The notes: generated by a model not told the origin, from the sequence alone. Shown: positions 48,607-57,764, counted from the first letter of the stretch. The stretch: DNA of 64,000 nt from an uncultured Oscillibacter sp. (GCA_910584075.1 CAJTZI010000004.1:18125-82124); one strand, 5' to 3'. Numbers and translations are program-made.

Positions 48607-50028
48607 TCACACGATCAGGAAGAACTTGATGAGGAACAGGGCAGAGATGACATAGGTGAGAGCGGACACGTCCTTGGCCTTGCCGCTGAACACCTTGATG
48701 ATGGTGAAGGAGATGAGTCCCAGGCCGATGGCGTGGCCGATGGAGCCGGAGACGGGCATCCCGATCAGCATCAGCGCCACGGGGACCATCTGATCCAGGT
48801 CGTCGAAGTCCACATTCTTGAGGCCCATAAGCATCAGCACGCCCACGTAGATCAGCGCGGCGGAGGTGGCGGCGGCGGGGATGACGGCGGCGATGGGGGC
48901 GATGAAGATGCAGGCCAGGAACAGCACGCCGGTGGTGAGGGCGGTGAGGCCTGTACGGCCGCCAGCCTCCACGCCGGAGGCGGACTCCACAAAGGTGGTG
49001 ACGGTGGAGGTGCCGCAGCAGGCGCCGGCCACGGTGCCCACGGCATCGGACAGCAGAGCCTCTTTCATTTTGGGCATGTTGCCCTCTTTGTCCACCATGC
49101 CGGCCCGGGAGGCGGTGCCCACCAGGGTGCCGATGGTGTCAAACATGTCGATCATGCAGAAGGTGATGACCAGGGTGATGGCGGTGAACCAGCCGATGTC
49201 CAAAAATCCCTGGAAGTTGAACTTGAACAGCGTGGTGGAGGCCATGTCGGCGAAGGGGGGGACAAAGGACGCTGTGGACAGGGAGGCGAAGGGATTGGTT
49301 CCCAGGAAGACGGCGGAGCCGGCCCAGTGGATGACAGAGGCCGCCAGCATCCCCAGCAGCACCGCCGCCTTGACGCCCTTCTTGGCCAGGATGACGATGA
49401 GAAAGAGACCGATGAACATGGTAACCACGGAGAGAATCATGGCGCCGTACCCGGAGCCCATGGAGGTCTTCGCCACGCTGGGGGTCAGGGCGCCGAAGAA
49501 GTCCCGCATGACAAAGAAGGGGCCGCCAGTCTCGGAGTAGATGCCGGCGTTGGAGCCCAGGCCGATGTTCATCAGCATGATGCCAATGGCCGGGGCGATG
49601 CCCAGGCGTACGCCCAGGGGGATGGCCTCTACAATCTTCTCCCGGATGTTCAGGATGGAGAGGACGATGAAGACGATGCCCTCAATCAGGATAATGACCA
49701 GGGCGGCCTGGAAGCTTTCCACATAGGTCATGCCGGTGAGGCCGGCGATGTTAGCGGCCACCACGGCGAAGAAGCTGTTGAGGCCCATGCCGGGGGCCAG
49801 GGCAAAGGGCTTGTTGGCCAGGAAGGCCATGCAGAACATGGCGATGGCGGAGGCAATGCAGGTGGCCAGGAACACGCCGTTCCACAGGGAGGACCCCACA
49901 TCAAAGTTGGTCAGCAGGTTGGGATTCAGGGCGATGATGTACGCCATGGTCATAAAGGTGGTCAGACCGGCCAAGACTTCTGTGCGTACGGTGGTGCCGT
50001 TTTCTCTCAGCTTGAAAAAGTTTTCCAT
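48607..50028 (-). CDS. Adenine/guanine/hypoxanthine permease (AzgA/PbuG family)
   Basis: A 473-residue COG2252-type permease: TEVLAGLTTFMTMAYIIALN at the N terminus, FALAPGMGLNSFFAVV, and MIDMFDTIGTLVGTASRAGM with GTSTVTTFVESASGVEAGGR (conserved substrate-site residues). It imports hypoxanthine, guanine or adenine. The start at 50028 has GAGGGAG upstream. Unlike the convergent deaminase operon, its leader shows no purine aptamer. Confidence 0.9.
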   Translation of the reverse strand: MENFFKLRENGTTVRTEVLAGLTTFMTMAYIIALNPNLLTNFDVGSSLWNGVFLATCIASAIAMFCMAFLANKPFALAPGMGLNSFFAVVAANIAGLTGMTYVESFQAALVIILIEGIVFIVLSILNIREKIVEAIPLGVRLGIAPAIGIMLMNIGLGSNAGIYSETGGPFFVMRDFFGALTPSVAKTSMGSGYGAMILSVVTMFIGLFLIVILAKKGVKAAVLLGMLAASVIHWAGSAVFLGTNPFASLSTASFVPPFADMASTTLFKFNFQGFLDIGWFTAITLVITFCMIDMFDTIGTLVGTASRAGMVDKEGNMPKMKEALLSDAVGTVAGACCGTSTVTTFVESASGVEAGGRTGLTALTTGVLFLACIFIAPIAAVIPAAATSAALIYVGVLMLMGLKNVDFDDLDQMVPVALMLIGMPVSGSIGHAIGLGLISFTIIKVFSGKAKDVSALTYVISALFLIKFFLIV

Positions 50029-50093
50029 AACGCTCCCTCTCTTTCGCTTCTCACGGTGCAGATTGGTATAACTACACAAGTTTTCCTGGAATT

Positions 50094-50122
50094 ATCATAG
50101 CATACATTGGCAGATAATACAA
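50094..50122 (-). promoter_or_regulatory. Promoter of AzgA-type permease
   Basis: Minus-strand TTGTAT (50122-50117) and TATGAT (50099-50094), spacer 17. Confidence 0.65.
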
Positions 50123-50180
50123 GGACTTTTTGCGGAATTGGAAAATCTGTCCGTTGGTCATTTTTCCATGAGAGCCGAAC

Positions 50181-50336
50181 GCCGGCGGCTGCGCTAATCG
50201 CGGCTTGAATTTGAAAACGGCGCTGGAAACCTATCATAAAGCCCTGCACCCGCAAAAGGCCGCGCCCGAAAAGAGCGCAGACAGCAAGGACACCCCCAAG
50301 AAAGCACGAAAGAGAAGCAGCGGAATGGAGCTGTGA
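50181..50336 (+). pseudogene. C-terminal tail of a mobile-element protein
   Basis: About 51 codons without a start: NLKTALETYHKALHPQKAAP, then a Lys/Ser-rich end KKARKRSSGMEL. The basic low-complexity tail resembles the ends of relaxase or replication proteins of integrative elements; the family cannot be fixed. It marks the left edge of the foreign region. Confidence 0.45.
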
Positions 50337-50371
50337 GGGACGTATCTCTTTACAGCTCCGCGCTGCTTTTT
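50316..50371 (+). terminator. Terminator of truncated mobile gene
   Basis: Arms AGCAGCG...GAGCTGT / ACAGCTC...CGCTGCT overlapping the stop codon, followed by TTTTTA. Confidence 0.6.
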
Positions 50372-50390
50372 ATATGTTTTTAGGGAATCC

Positions 50391-50517
50391 GGGCACCATT
50401 AGGGCACCACAGCATACATTTTCACGGAATGAATTGCATACGGCGACCTTTACGGGGCACCACAAATCGGGGCACCACGGGCACCATTTCAGAAAATCCA
50501 GCAGAACAGGGCACCAC
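50391..50517 (+). repeat. Six direct GGGCACCA repeats
   Basis: GGGCACCA occurs at 50391, 50402, 50455, 50470, 50479 and 50509, always in the same orientation and mostly as GGGCACCAC. Spacing is irregular (11, 53, 15, 9, 30). Such clusters at an element's edge resemble recombinase or relaxosome arm sites. Confidence 0.7.
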
Positions 50518-50529
50518 AGGGAGCAAGGA

Positions 50530-50564
50530 AAAAGCCTTGAAAACGTAGTGCTTTCAAGGCTTTT
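50530..50564. terminator. Terminator-like hairpin at island edge
   Basis: Stem AAAAGCCTTGAAA / TTTCAAGGCTTTT, loop of about nine bases. The following 200 bases hold only a 14-codon frame (50688-50732, MQEFYQSSEDGDVG) with AAGGAG upstream, which may be an unrelated start or a micro-peptide. Confidence 0.55.
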
Positions 50565-50765
50565 GTGTGTTTCGTTGACAAAAAAGATGCAGATCCATAA
50601 CCATTGTACCACAACGGTTTACGATATTGATATCGTTATAGACTGTCCATTTAAGCGTTTGCAAATTAGAAAGGAGTAAGCTTGACAATGCAAGAATTTT
50701 ACCAATCAAGCGAGGATGGGGATGTTGGATAATTCAATTTGATTTTTTAATGCTTGTACCCTCAT

Positions 50766-52538
50766 TCAAAGGTTGTCCCTTGACTTAAAATACTCAATCA
50801 AATAATTGATGGCTTTTGTGGTCTTAACATGCCTGAACCAATAATAGTCCGCCTGGGCTGTTGGGGACTTTTGAATCATTACGGTGTCGCCGTCACAGAG
50901 AACATGATCCACTGTATAATGCTTTTTACTTTGATTGATTAACGCATAATCAAAGCAGGTTCCCTTGTCCTCGTAGACGAAAAAAGCAAAGTCAAGCACT
51001 GTCGCGCCCTCCGGAACCGATATGGTGCGTCCGTCTTTCGTTAGAACCCTTATGCTTCTGCCACTTTGTCTAAACTGTGTTTTGAAGTGTTTAATCAGAT
51101 AATTGATAGCCAGTTCAGTTTTTAAATAACGGAACCAGTTTAACTCGGCAGTAATGTATTCGCTCTTCTTAATTTCAACAGTGTCACCGTTGTTTAAAAT
51201 GGTATAAGCTGGCTGCGGTTTCCCATTTTGGTTTAGGATTGCATTTCCAAAATGGAGTCCCAAATCCTCGTGAATTATAAAAGCGAAATCAAGCACAGTT
51301 ATCCCTTTTTCAATCATTTCCGCCGTTCCATCTTTCTTAAATACTTTAATTTCATCCTCAGGTTTTTTAGGCGTTTGATAAAGTATAAACTTGTCTTGCA
51401 CAATATCTCCGTATAAATATCGCAAATATTGTGATTCGGTTTTGACAAAAAAGCGATACATATTTTTCACAGAATCGCTTAAAAGGAAATAACAGGCATC
51501 CTGATTAGTTGTCTGATAATATCCATATAAAAAAACGCCCAGAGGCCGCAGCATGGCTTCAAAATACTCCATAAAAACATCAATGGTGGAACAGCGTTTA
51601 TTTACTATTATCTCATCATCAATGACAAGAATTAAGTCGTAAAATGCAGTTCTAGCAAAATTCTTGAGTTTTAATATGTCATTTGAAAATGTAGTGTTGT
51701 GGAGAGCGTCACGACCATTATTATGAGTAATATAATGATAGATGCTTGCAAGCGATCGCTTATTTGCGGAAAATAGTTTAATATAAACCTGAAATTCCCG
51801 TAGATTTTCTGACGTAATATTGCTATTTCTGTCAAATATCTGCTTCAATTTCGTAATGAATTTCTTCCGTGAGAATTCGTTAAGGCTGTCAACTTCACCA
51901 ATAATTGAGCAGACTACATCATATGCAGTTCTATTTTCAATTTCAAAGCACAGTTCTTCTAAAAAATCAGCCATCTTATAAGCATGAATATATTTAATCT
52001 GCGGAATCAAAATTTCTCTTGTATTTTGTGCAAAAGTAAGTATATCCTCGCTTTGACTATTGAATTTTCGCGACAAAATGTCGATATGCGCCGCGATTTC
52101 TATATAAAAGGACTCTGGATAACGACTGCTCAGTTCATAGTCGACCATATAGTCAGCTTGAGCAAATTCATTTAATTTATGAGATATAATTTGATCATGA
52201 ATGTCAGCACAGCCCTCTAGGACTGTGTAAATGTCGCCATCCACCTGGAGTTTCAACTCCGCAAGCGGTGTTATTCGATTGGTGGGAAGGATATAGAGAA
52301 TTGCGGCAGCTACAACATTACAGTCAAATCTCCAGGAGGCCATATGTTGCGCAACAGACAAAGAATGATCTACATAATATGAATTGATGCCCCCGTCTAT
52401 ACCGCAGCCTGAGTTAGATAGGCAGTTCGTCAGTAGGTCAAAGGCAGACATGAGCTTTTTAATTTCTGACTCCTCGATAAAATGGAAATCCTTAATGGAG
52501 CAAATAATCTGTTCCAGCTTCGAATTCGGCGTTTTCAT
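50766..52538 (-). CDS. RelA/SpoT-like protein with degenerate catalytic domains and two TGS domains
   Basis: A 590-residue protein. Residues about 45-110 resemble the RelA/SpoT HD domain (DHSLSVAQHMASWRFDCNVV, then AAAILYIL), but the metal-binding HD pair is replaced by YI. The central part (about 280-380) sits where the synthetase domain would be but lacks its motifs. The C terminus has two TGS domains in tandem: KVFKKDGTAEMIEKGITVLD... and RVLTKDGRTISVPEGATVLD..., each followed by the WFR(Y/H)(L/V)KT helix typical of RelA. Probably a non-catalytic sensor. Last gene of the AT-rich cassette; it overlaps the Xre gene. Confidence 0.7.
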   Translation of the reverse strand: MKTPNSKLEQIICSIKDFHFIEESEIKKLMSAFDLLTNCLSNSGCGIDGGINSYYVDHSLSVAQHMASWRFDCNVVAAAILYILPTNRITPLAELKLQVDGDIYTVLEGCADIHDQIISHKLNEFAQADYMVDYELSSRYPESFYIEIAAHIDILSRKFNSQSEDILTFAQNTREILIPQIKYIHAYKMADFLEELCFEIENRTAYDVVCSIIGEVDSLNEFSRKKFITKLKQIFDRNSNITSENLREFQVYIKLFSANKRSLASIYHYITHNNGRDALHNTTFSNDILKLKNFARTAFYDLILVIDDEIIVNKRCSTIDVFMEYFEAMLRPLGVFLYGYYQTTNQDACYFLLSDSVKNMYRFFVKTESQYLRYLYGDIVQDKFILYQTPKKPEDEIKVFKKDGTAEMIEKGITVLDFAFIIHEDLGLHFGNAILNQNGKPQPAYTILNNGDTVEIKKSEYITAELNWFRYLKTELAINYLIKHFKTQFRQSGRSIRVLTKDGRTISVPEGATVLDFAFFVYEDKGTCFDYALINQSKKHYTVDHVLCDGDTVMIQKSPTAQADYYWFRHVKTTKAINYLIEYFKSRDNL

Positions 52539-53661
52539 GTGTAGCACCCTTTTGATGGTTTTCGTGATAAGTTTCAGATGCTTTCAGCAAATGATACCAG
52601 TCATCATCATCTTCACTAGATACCCGTCCGCACCACAACTGGTGGTTCTCTAAATTTTTTGAGATCAAATATTCCATATATGATGTTAGAAGTATTTCAA
52701 TATTTTGTTCGCTAAATTGATCATAAGGGGTGGGGTTATTAAGTTGTGCATCACTCCTGCAGTATATGGATTTTGCCAGCTTTAAGATTTCCAAAGTTTC
52801 TGGATATCCTTTTACACGGATGTCGGGCATGGAAAACCGCAGTTTTGATTTTATCTGCTCATCGGACAAATATGCACGTTTTTTTGACAGAGCAATCATC
52901 TGAACGATGGGTTCAGAGGTGCGCCCTGTGGATACAGAATTGATTGTCCCAATTCCCCCAGAATAGTAGTCTTTGTTAATCGAGGCATGGTGCAGTATGA
53001 CCAGAGTATGATCTTTACCATCAATTTCCTTATCCAGGGTGATAAAAATATGTGTTTGCGATATGTAAAATTGCCCCAGATACAGTCCATGAGAACGTGC
53101 ATCCCTGAGATAATCAAAAATTCTTGTATAGTCATCTAGCAAATCAATGTCAGCTTTTAACTTTTGCACTTCCTCAATCATTCTAATTCCGAAGACTGCG
53201 ATACATCTAGTCGCTGAAGTGCTTTTTGAAACGGGCGTAGAACTTACATATAGAATTCCGAGTTTTAAATCAATCGCTTCATGCACACTTTCAGACGCAA
53301 GTTTGGACTTTTGTTTCTTGCTTGTATCGAGATAGTACAAGAAATACGTACCCTTGTATTTCAAGTATTCTGTATTGGAAGCATAATCAGGTACAGACTC
53401 TGAAGGTTCTTGGGGCAATTCTAGATTGCTAAAAAGAATGTCATCCAGCAAGATATCTGGGAAATGTTTTTTTAATGAAGCCAGAAAAGAAAGGCTTGGG
53501 GGTTTGAGTGCCTTCATGTATCCGGACAGAGTGGACTCAGAAATTTCCATTTTTTGGGCAAACTGCTTTTGATTCATATCTTTCTCAGTCATCAGTTTTT
53601 TGAGGTTGTTCGAAAGTATTTTAAGTACATTCTCCTGAGTGTACGATTCTTCATGTGTCAT
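52492..53661 (-). CDS. Xre regulator with large C-terminal sensor-like domain
   Basis: A 389-residue protein. HTH at about 15-65 (NNLKKLMTEKDMNQKQFAQK, then MEISESTLSGYMKAL). The remaining 310 residues form an unrecognised alpha/beta domain (TYFLYYLDTSKKQKSK, LKLGILYVSSTPVSKST, HIFITLDKEIDGKDHTLVIL). It starts within the stop of the DHODH-like gene (ATGA) and overlaps the RelA-like gene by 47 bases, so it is embedded in the operon and may control it in response to a ligand. Confidence 0.7.
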   Translation of the reverse strand: MTHEESYTQENVLKILSNNLKKLMTEKDMNQKQFAQKMEISESTLSGYMKALKPPSLSFLASLKKHFPDILLDDILFSNLELPQEPSESVPDYASNTEYLKYKGTYFLYYLDTSKKQKSKLASESVHEAIDLKLGILYVSSTPVSKSTSATRCIAVFGIRMIEEVQKLKADIDLLDDYTRIFDYLRDARSHGLYLGQFYISQTHIFITLDKEIDGKDHTLVILHHASINKDYYSGGIGTINSVSTGRTSEPIVQMIALSKKRAYLSDEQIKSKLRFSMPDIRVKGYPETLEILKLAKSIYCRSDAQLNNPTPYDQFSEQNIEILLTSYMEYLISKNLENHQLWCGRVSSEDDDDWYHLLKASETYHENHQKGATHENAEFEAGTDYLLH

Positions 53662-54653
53662 AGAAGTCCTCCCATACATGCAGATATTAAACTTTCTGCA
53701 TTTGTAGCCTGCATAGAAGTTTTATGTAGGGCGCATGCTCCACACTTTTCACACGGTTCTCCATCTTTGTAGTCGCACCAAGGATTGTGTTTCAATATTT
53801 CTGAATGGCTGCAAGACCAAAGCGTAGGCTCTAGCAAATCTTGAACTGCTGTAAAATCTCTACACAGGACATAGGATGCCGTCTGAACCATATCCGCCCC
53901 TAATGACAGTAGCGTATCCACATCCTTTTTTGACACTACACCGCCGCCAGCACATGTTTCAAGGCCGCACCGCTTTGCTGCCTTTAGATACTCAATGGTC
54001 CATGGCAACTGACGGTTTCCAAAATAAGAAGTTGTCCCTTTATGTAATCCTAAATCTCTGTCAGGATCTTCCCGCATCGAGTCCAACAGGGATACGGTTT
54101 TAACTCCGCATTCTTGCAACAGTTTGCAGATTTGATTTGGCTCGAAGTTCAAATTCAGCTTTGGCATAATGCTGCAATCTAAATTTGACCCAAGCACTGT
54201 CAATAGCTGACGCAACTTCTCGAAAAAAGTGCTATCATGGCTTAGCGTGCCAAGATAGAAGAAATCTAGCTGAAGCAGAGCTGCTCCACATGATGCAAAC
54301 TGTTTGCAGGATTGGAGCCACTCCTCAGGGGCTAACGAAGAAGCACTGACACTTGGAATTAACAGCATATCGGAAGGGCAAACATCTAATGCGGTTTTGT
54401 AAAGCGCGATCCCTTCTTCAAGTGTTAATATCTCCCGTTCAAAGGACGCATCGGCATAATAGCCGTCCTCTGTGTAGACCACTTTTCTACCGTGTCCTGT
54501 TCCGGCTCTCACATATGCTGCCGCACTTTTCAGAATTGCCGAGGAGAATCCCGCTTCATAACAGCACCGCAGACGTTCAACCGACTCAGTCAACGGACTT
54601 GACGACGCCGTCAGATAGTTTTTCATTTTTATATTAGATAACGAATAAGGCAT
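53658..54653 (-). CDS. Dihydroorotate dehydrogenase-like flavoprotein with Cys-rich tail
   Basis: A 331-residue TIM-barrel protein of the DHODH/PreA type. N-terminal YLTASSSPLTESVERLRCCY and FSSAILKSAA correspond to the phosphate-binding start of the barrel; a CAGGGVVSKKDVDTLLSLGA strand binds FMN phosphate in relatives, followed by DMVQTASYVL. The C-terminal 45 residues contain NPWCDYKDGEPCEKCGACAL, a possible iron-sulfur or zinc site absent from ordinary DHODH. The usual catalytic Cys/Ser loop is not evident. Substrate unknown. GGAGG precedes ATG 54653. Confidence 0.7.
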   Translation of the reverse strand: MPYSLSNIKMKNYLTASSSPLTESVERLRCCYEAGFSSAILKSAAAYVRAGTGHGRKVVYTEDGYYADASFEREILTLEEGIALYKTALDVCPSDMLLIPSVSASSLAPEEWLQSCKQFASCGAALLQLDFFYLGTLSHDSTFFEKLRQLLTVLGSNLDCSIMPKLNLNFEPNQICKLLQECGVKTVSLLDSMREDPDRDLGLHKGTTSYFGNRQLPWTIEYLKAAKRCGLETCAGGGVVSKKDVDTLLSLGADMVQTASYVLCRDFTAVQDLLEPTLWSCSHSEILKHNPWCDYKDGEPCEKCGACALHKTSMQATNAESLISACMGGLL

Positions 54654-54662
54654 ACAATCCTC

Positions 54663-55490
54663 CTATGATTTCTTAATCTTCTCGTGATACATATAAGAAA
54701 TAATGGGGACGCTTGATTTGTCACGCAATGCTTCAATCTGCTTCTCAATAGCAGCCCAGTATGCGCCTGATTTCTTCTTCGAATATATATCGTCCCACAA
54801 ACCACGCAGATCCGGATGAAGTGACTGAATCGCATCCAGCATGGGCTGTTTGTAATTTCCACGCAGGTTGAGATTTTCCACACAGATATAATCTACGGCA
54901 CCTGCAACGGCATCATATAGGGTGTTTAGATTGGTAATGCCTGGGAGGTAGGGAGCGATAAAAAGATAGGTTCTAATCTTATTTTCATGAAGTTCTCTGA
55001 GCGTTTTCAGACGTGCCTCCGCAGAAGATGCTCCTGGCTCAAGTATCTTATTGTCTTCTTCGTTAAGATTTGATAAGGATACACCGACAGCGATGTCAGG
55101 GATTTGTTTAATTAAATCAATATCCCGCAAAATCAGACTGGACTTAGTGAGAATTTCAACATGAGCTGGGCACTCCTGTAAGGATTCTAAAATTTTCGGC
55201 ATTAGGCTGTATTTGCTTTCTGCTGGATTATATGCGTCGGTCACCGACCCGATCAGTATGGTCTTTGATGAATCTAGCTTGCCAGGAAGCTTGTAAGAAG
55301 AATATTTCTTTGGCTCAAGGTAAGTTCCCCATGGCTCTGTATGGCCGGTAAAACGCCCCATAAAAGAGGCATAGCAATATTTGCAGCGGTGTATACAACC
55401 AACATATGGGTTGATTACATAATCCGACGCAGGAAGTTTGGAGGGTGTACACAATGCACTGGCGTCCCTGTAGATTATTTCACTTTTCAT
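54663..55490 (-). CDS. Radical SAM protein, spore-photoproduct-lyase-like
   Basis: A 275-residue radical SAM enzyme of the COG1533 (SplB-like) group. The cluster motif is CIHRCKYCYASFMGRF (CxxxCxxC), preceded by YVINPYVGC typical of the group; ILIGSVTDAYNPAESKYSLM and EILTKSSLILRDIDLI follow the family pattern. It lacks the long N-terminal part of true spore photoproduct lyase. It should generate a 5'-deoxyadenosyl radical; the substrate is unknown. Overlaps the MFS gene by 11 bases. Confidence 0.8.
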   Translation of the reverse strand: MKSEIIYRDASALCTPSKLPASDYVINPYVGCIHRCKYCYASFMGRFTGHTEPWGTYLEPKKYSSYKLPGKLDSSKTILIGSVTDAYNPAESKYSLMPKILESLQECPAHVEILTKSSLILRDIDLIKQIPDIAVGVSLSNLNEEDNKILEPGASSAEARLKTLRELHENKIRTYLFIAPYLPGITNLNTLYDAVAGAVDYICVENLNLRGNYKQPMLDAIQSLHPDLRGLWDDIYSKKKSGAYWAAIEKQIEALRDKSSVPIISYMYHEKIKKS

Positions 55491-56499
55491 AGTGTTTTCC
55501 TTCCTTCCTAATAATATATAGTGCGAACAACAAAGTCATCATCACGAATAGGCAGGATACGGCTGGCAGAATAGCGAATATATTCCCGTCTGCTCCATGA
55601 CACAGAAAGATTGCAATAACCGGTCCTAGGAAATGCCCAATATTTTCGGAAAAATCCATGTTTATAGACGCATATCTTTTGTAAAGATGGCTGATACAAA
55701 ATACGCTTCCCCCGCCAAATCCCGTTAACAGCCAAAATAGTAGAACCATGCCCATACTGTCAAAGTATGCAGATATGCTGATAGCGGCCATACATAGGCC
55801 CAAAAAGATATGACAGCAAAAAAACATCATTTTATAATGAACGATATGCAACTTTTCGGCAATGGTCTGGGGCGTAAGGTAAATTACCCAACTTAGCGAA
55901 AATAACAGGGCAGATATCGCAATGCTTCCTGTTTTCTGGTGTATATAGATTGGGATAATATAGGTATAAACAAAATAATGTAGCTGATGAAAGACCATAA
56001 CCATCGAGATTTTTGCAGGTTTATGTTCTTTCCAAAGGGAAGATTCGTCTCTCACCTCCTGGAACAAAACTTCCTTCATCAGTGAGAAAACACAAAGCAT
56101 TATACTGAGCAGTATGACAGCTTGGCCATCTCTGAGGCACATAATTGGTGATAAGGCAAATCCCGCAATACGGAAACTGCGTTTCAACCATGTGGCACAT
56201 ACGCTTTTATTCTGCAATCTCACAATTTGGATGCAATAGGAACAAAGGGCCAGCTGCACCGCCAAAATCCAAAAGCTGGGGTACCAATTATAAATCCCGC
56301 ACAATAAGCATACTGTCCCAATTACAGCAAAGCTACTGGACGTTTTTGAAGGCAGGATGCTTGTGAGCAGGTTTCCCACTTGATAAAAAAGTGGGAGCAC
56401 GATGATTGAGTGAATGGGAATATCCCAAGTGATTCCAAGATAGATGCCTCCTAACTCAATTACGCCTGAAAGAAGGCTTAAAGTGAGAAAACAAATCAT
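55480..56499 (-). CDS. MFS-like membrane transporter
   Basis: A 339-residue polytopic membrane protein with about 10 hydrophobic segments and a charged central loop (EVRDESSLWKEHKPAKISMV), the layout of a shortened major-facilitator protein. FGGGSVFCISHLYKRYASIN and DFSENIGHFLGPVIAIFLC resemble the second MFS half. It probably exports or imports the product or substrate of the neighbouring radical SAM and flavin enzymes. A 236-bp gap with only short frames separates it from the SPASM radical SAM gene. Confidence 0.65.
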   Translation of the reverse strand: MICFLTLSLLSGVIELGGIYLGITWDIPIHSIIVLPLFYQVGNLLTSILPSKTSSSFAVIGTVCLLCGIYNWYPSFWILAVQLALCSYCIQIVRLQNKSVCATWLKRSFRIAGFALSPIMCLRDGQAVILLSIMLCVFSLMKEVLFQEVRDESSLWKEHKPAKISMVMVFHQLHYFVYTYIIPIYIHQKTGSIAISALLFSLSWVIYLTPQTIAEKLHIVHYKMMFFCCHIFLGLCMAAISISAYFDSMGMVLLFWLLTGFGGGSVFCISHLYKRYASINMDFSENIGHFLGPVIAIFLCHGADGNIFAILPAVSCLFVMMTLLFALYIIRKEGKHYEK

Positions 56500-56735
56500 T
56501 AATAATCTCCTATATCATAGCTGGACGGCAATCTTTTCCATCCGAATTCTGCATGAAAAAGGTCAGAACGCTGATTCACAACATTTTTTCATTCGCATAG
56601 TTTATCCTTAAAATCCGCTGGGACTTTTGAGTTAAGCTATTTTGCTTAACGAAAAAATTGCTGCAATTCAGCGCTCTGCCACTAATCGCGCAAGGCCTGG
56701 TTTATAATGGAGCCTATTAGTTGTAACCCCATCAA

Positions 56736-57683
56736 TTATGCTACAGATAAGTCGCATTTGTGTGCGCAACTCATCCAATACATGGCCCTTTCTCCCTTCA
56801 AGATTTCCCCAACCGTATTTTGCTTTGCGGACCCAAGCAGGTATTTGGGACTGATCACATTTGTAGACGAATCGACCGCCCAGAAACAAGATGTGACAGT
56901 TCCATCTGGTAGAATACCAATAGATTTACGCACACAACGGCACTCGGAGCTATACTTTTTATGGCCCTTCATCGTATAGTGGAAGTCAATCTCGGGTTTT
57001 TGGTTGGAGTGGTTGGAAGTATCCAGATCCGTGATAAATTTGATGGCCCAAGCCGTTTCTTCATCGGTCAAACATTCATGGATGTAGTCCTTTCCCCGCC
57101 CAGAGGGATAGAATTTTAGCAAACTCCAATTATCAATTCCCGCTTTGCAGAGATATTCGTACAAGCCACGAAGAATTTGTTCTGTACAATTAGAGTGAGC
57201 CAGAACTGTCTGAATCCCTGTTTGAATTCCATATTTTTGCAGATGCGGGATTGCATTAGCAGCGGATACAGCATATCCAGTGGGCCTGAGTGAATATGCA
57301 CACCCAGGAATGGTATCCATGGTCAGTTCGCAGTCGCTCACGCTGTGTGAGAGACGTTCTGCCAGAGAATCAGACATCATGAAGCCAGAGGTGCTGACCC
57401 CAATTTTTCCCTTCCCCAAGAGAGAGGCAGCTTTTTCAATTACGAGCAAGTGATCCATGTTAGTGAAAATCTCGCCGCCAGAGAAGTCAATATGGACATC
57501 GCGTGTCTGATTAACTTCGGCCAGATCATCCATGAGCGAGAGTTTGCGCTCCAGGGAAAGTTCCCCGTCCAGTGCTTTACAGGTGGATGTGGCACCCATG
57601 CAACAGATGCTGCAATTCCACGGGCATTTTTTGGTGATGTCATACACTACAGACAATTTTGAATTCATGCACATCATACTCAT
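56736..57683 (-). CDS. Radical SAM protein with SPASM/twitch-like C terminus
   Basis: A 315-residue radical SAM enzyme. Cluster motif VVYDITKKCPWNCSICCMGA (CxxxCxxC), then HIDFSGGEIFTNMDHLLVIE (GGE motif). The C terminus has CRCVRKSIGILPDGTVTSCF and LLGSAKQNTVGEILKGERAM, with further cysteines (SCAHKC), a SPASM/twitch-type auxiliary cluster domain found in peptide-modifying enzymes. ATG 57683 has AAGGAGGACC upstream; the longer frame from 57797 begins inside the divergent promoter. First gene of the cassette. Confidence 0.8.
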   Translation of the reverse strand: MSMMCMNSKLSVVYDITKKCPWNCSICCMGATSTCKALDGELSLERKLSLMDDLAEVNQTRDVHIDFSGGEIFTNMDHLLVIEKAASLLGKGKIGVSTSGFMMSDSLAERLSHSVSDCELTMDTIPGCAYSLRPTGYAVSAANAIPHLQKYGIQTGIQTVLAHSNCTEQILRGLYEYLCKAGIDNWSLLKFYPSGRGKDYIHECLTDEETAWAIKFITDLDTSNHSNQKPEIDFHYTMKGHKKYSSECRCVRKSIGILPDGTVTSCFWAVDSSTNVISPKYLLGSAKQNTVGEILKGERAMYWMSCAHKCDLSVA

Positions 57684-57720
57684 GTGAAGGTCCTCCTTGG
57701 TTTGTGGTATACCGAAAGGT

Positions 57721-57750
57721 ATAATAAGATTAAGGAAATAACCTAAACAA
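57721..57750 (-). promoter_or_regulatory. Promoter of the radical SAM cassette
   Basis: Minus-strand TTGTTT (57750-57745) and TATTAT (57726-57721), spacer 18. A short palindrome ATACCGAAAGGTAT lies just downstream (57709-57722). Confidence 0.6.
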
Positions 57751-57764
57751 ATGTGACAGAACTC

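Noticed and set aside
50029..50093. Purine riboswitch upstream of the AzgA-type permease
   Set aside because: The leader is short and lacks the TTTCTACC core and the paired P2/P3 helices seen at 45482.
48733..50100. A 455-codon plus-strand frame opposite the AzgA-type permease
   Set aside because: Gly/Asp/His-rich shadow of a membrane protein gene; the minus-strand product is a clear permease.
50391..50517. CRISPR array
   Set aside because: Repeats are only eight bases with irregular spacing of 9 to 53 bases, and no cas genes are present.
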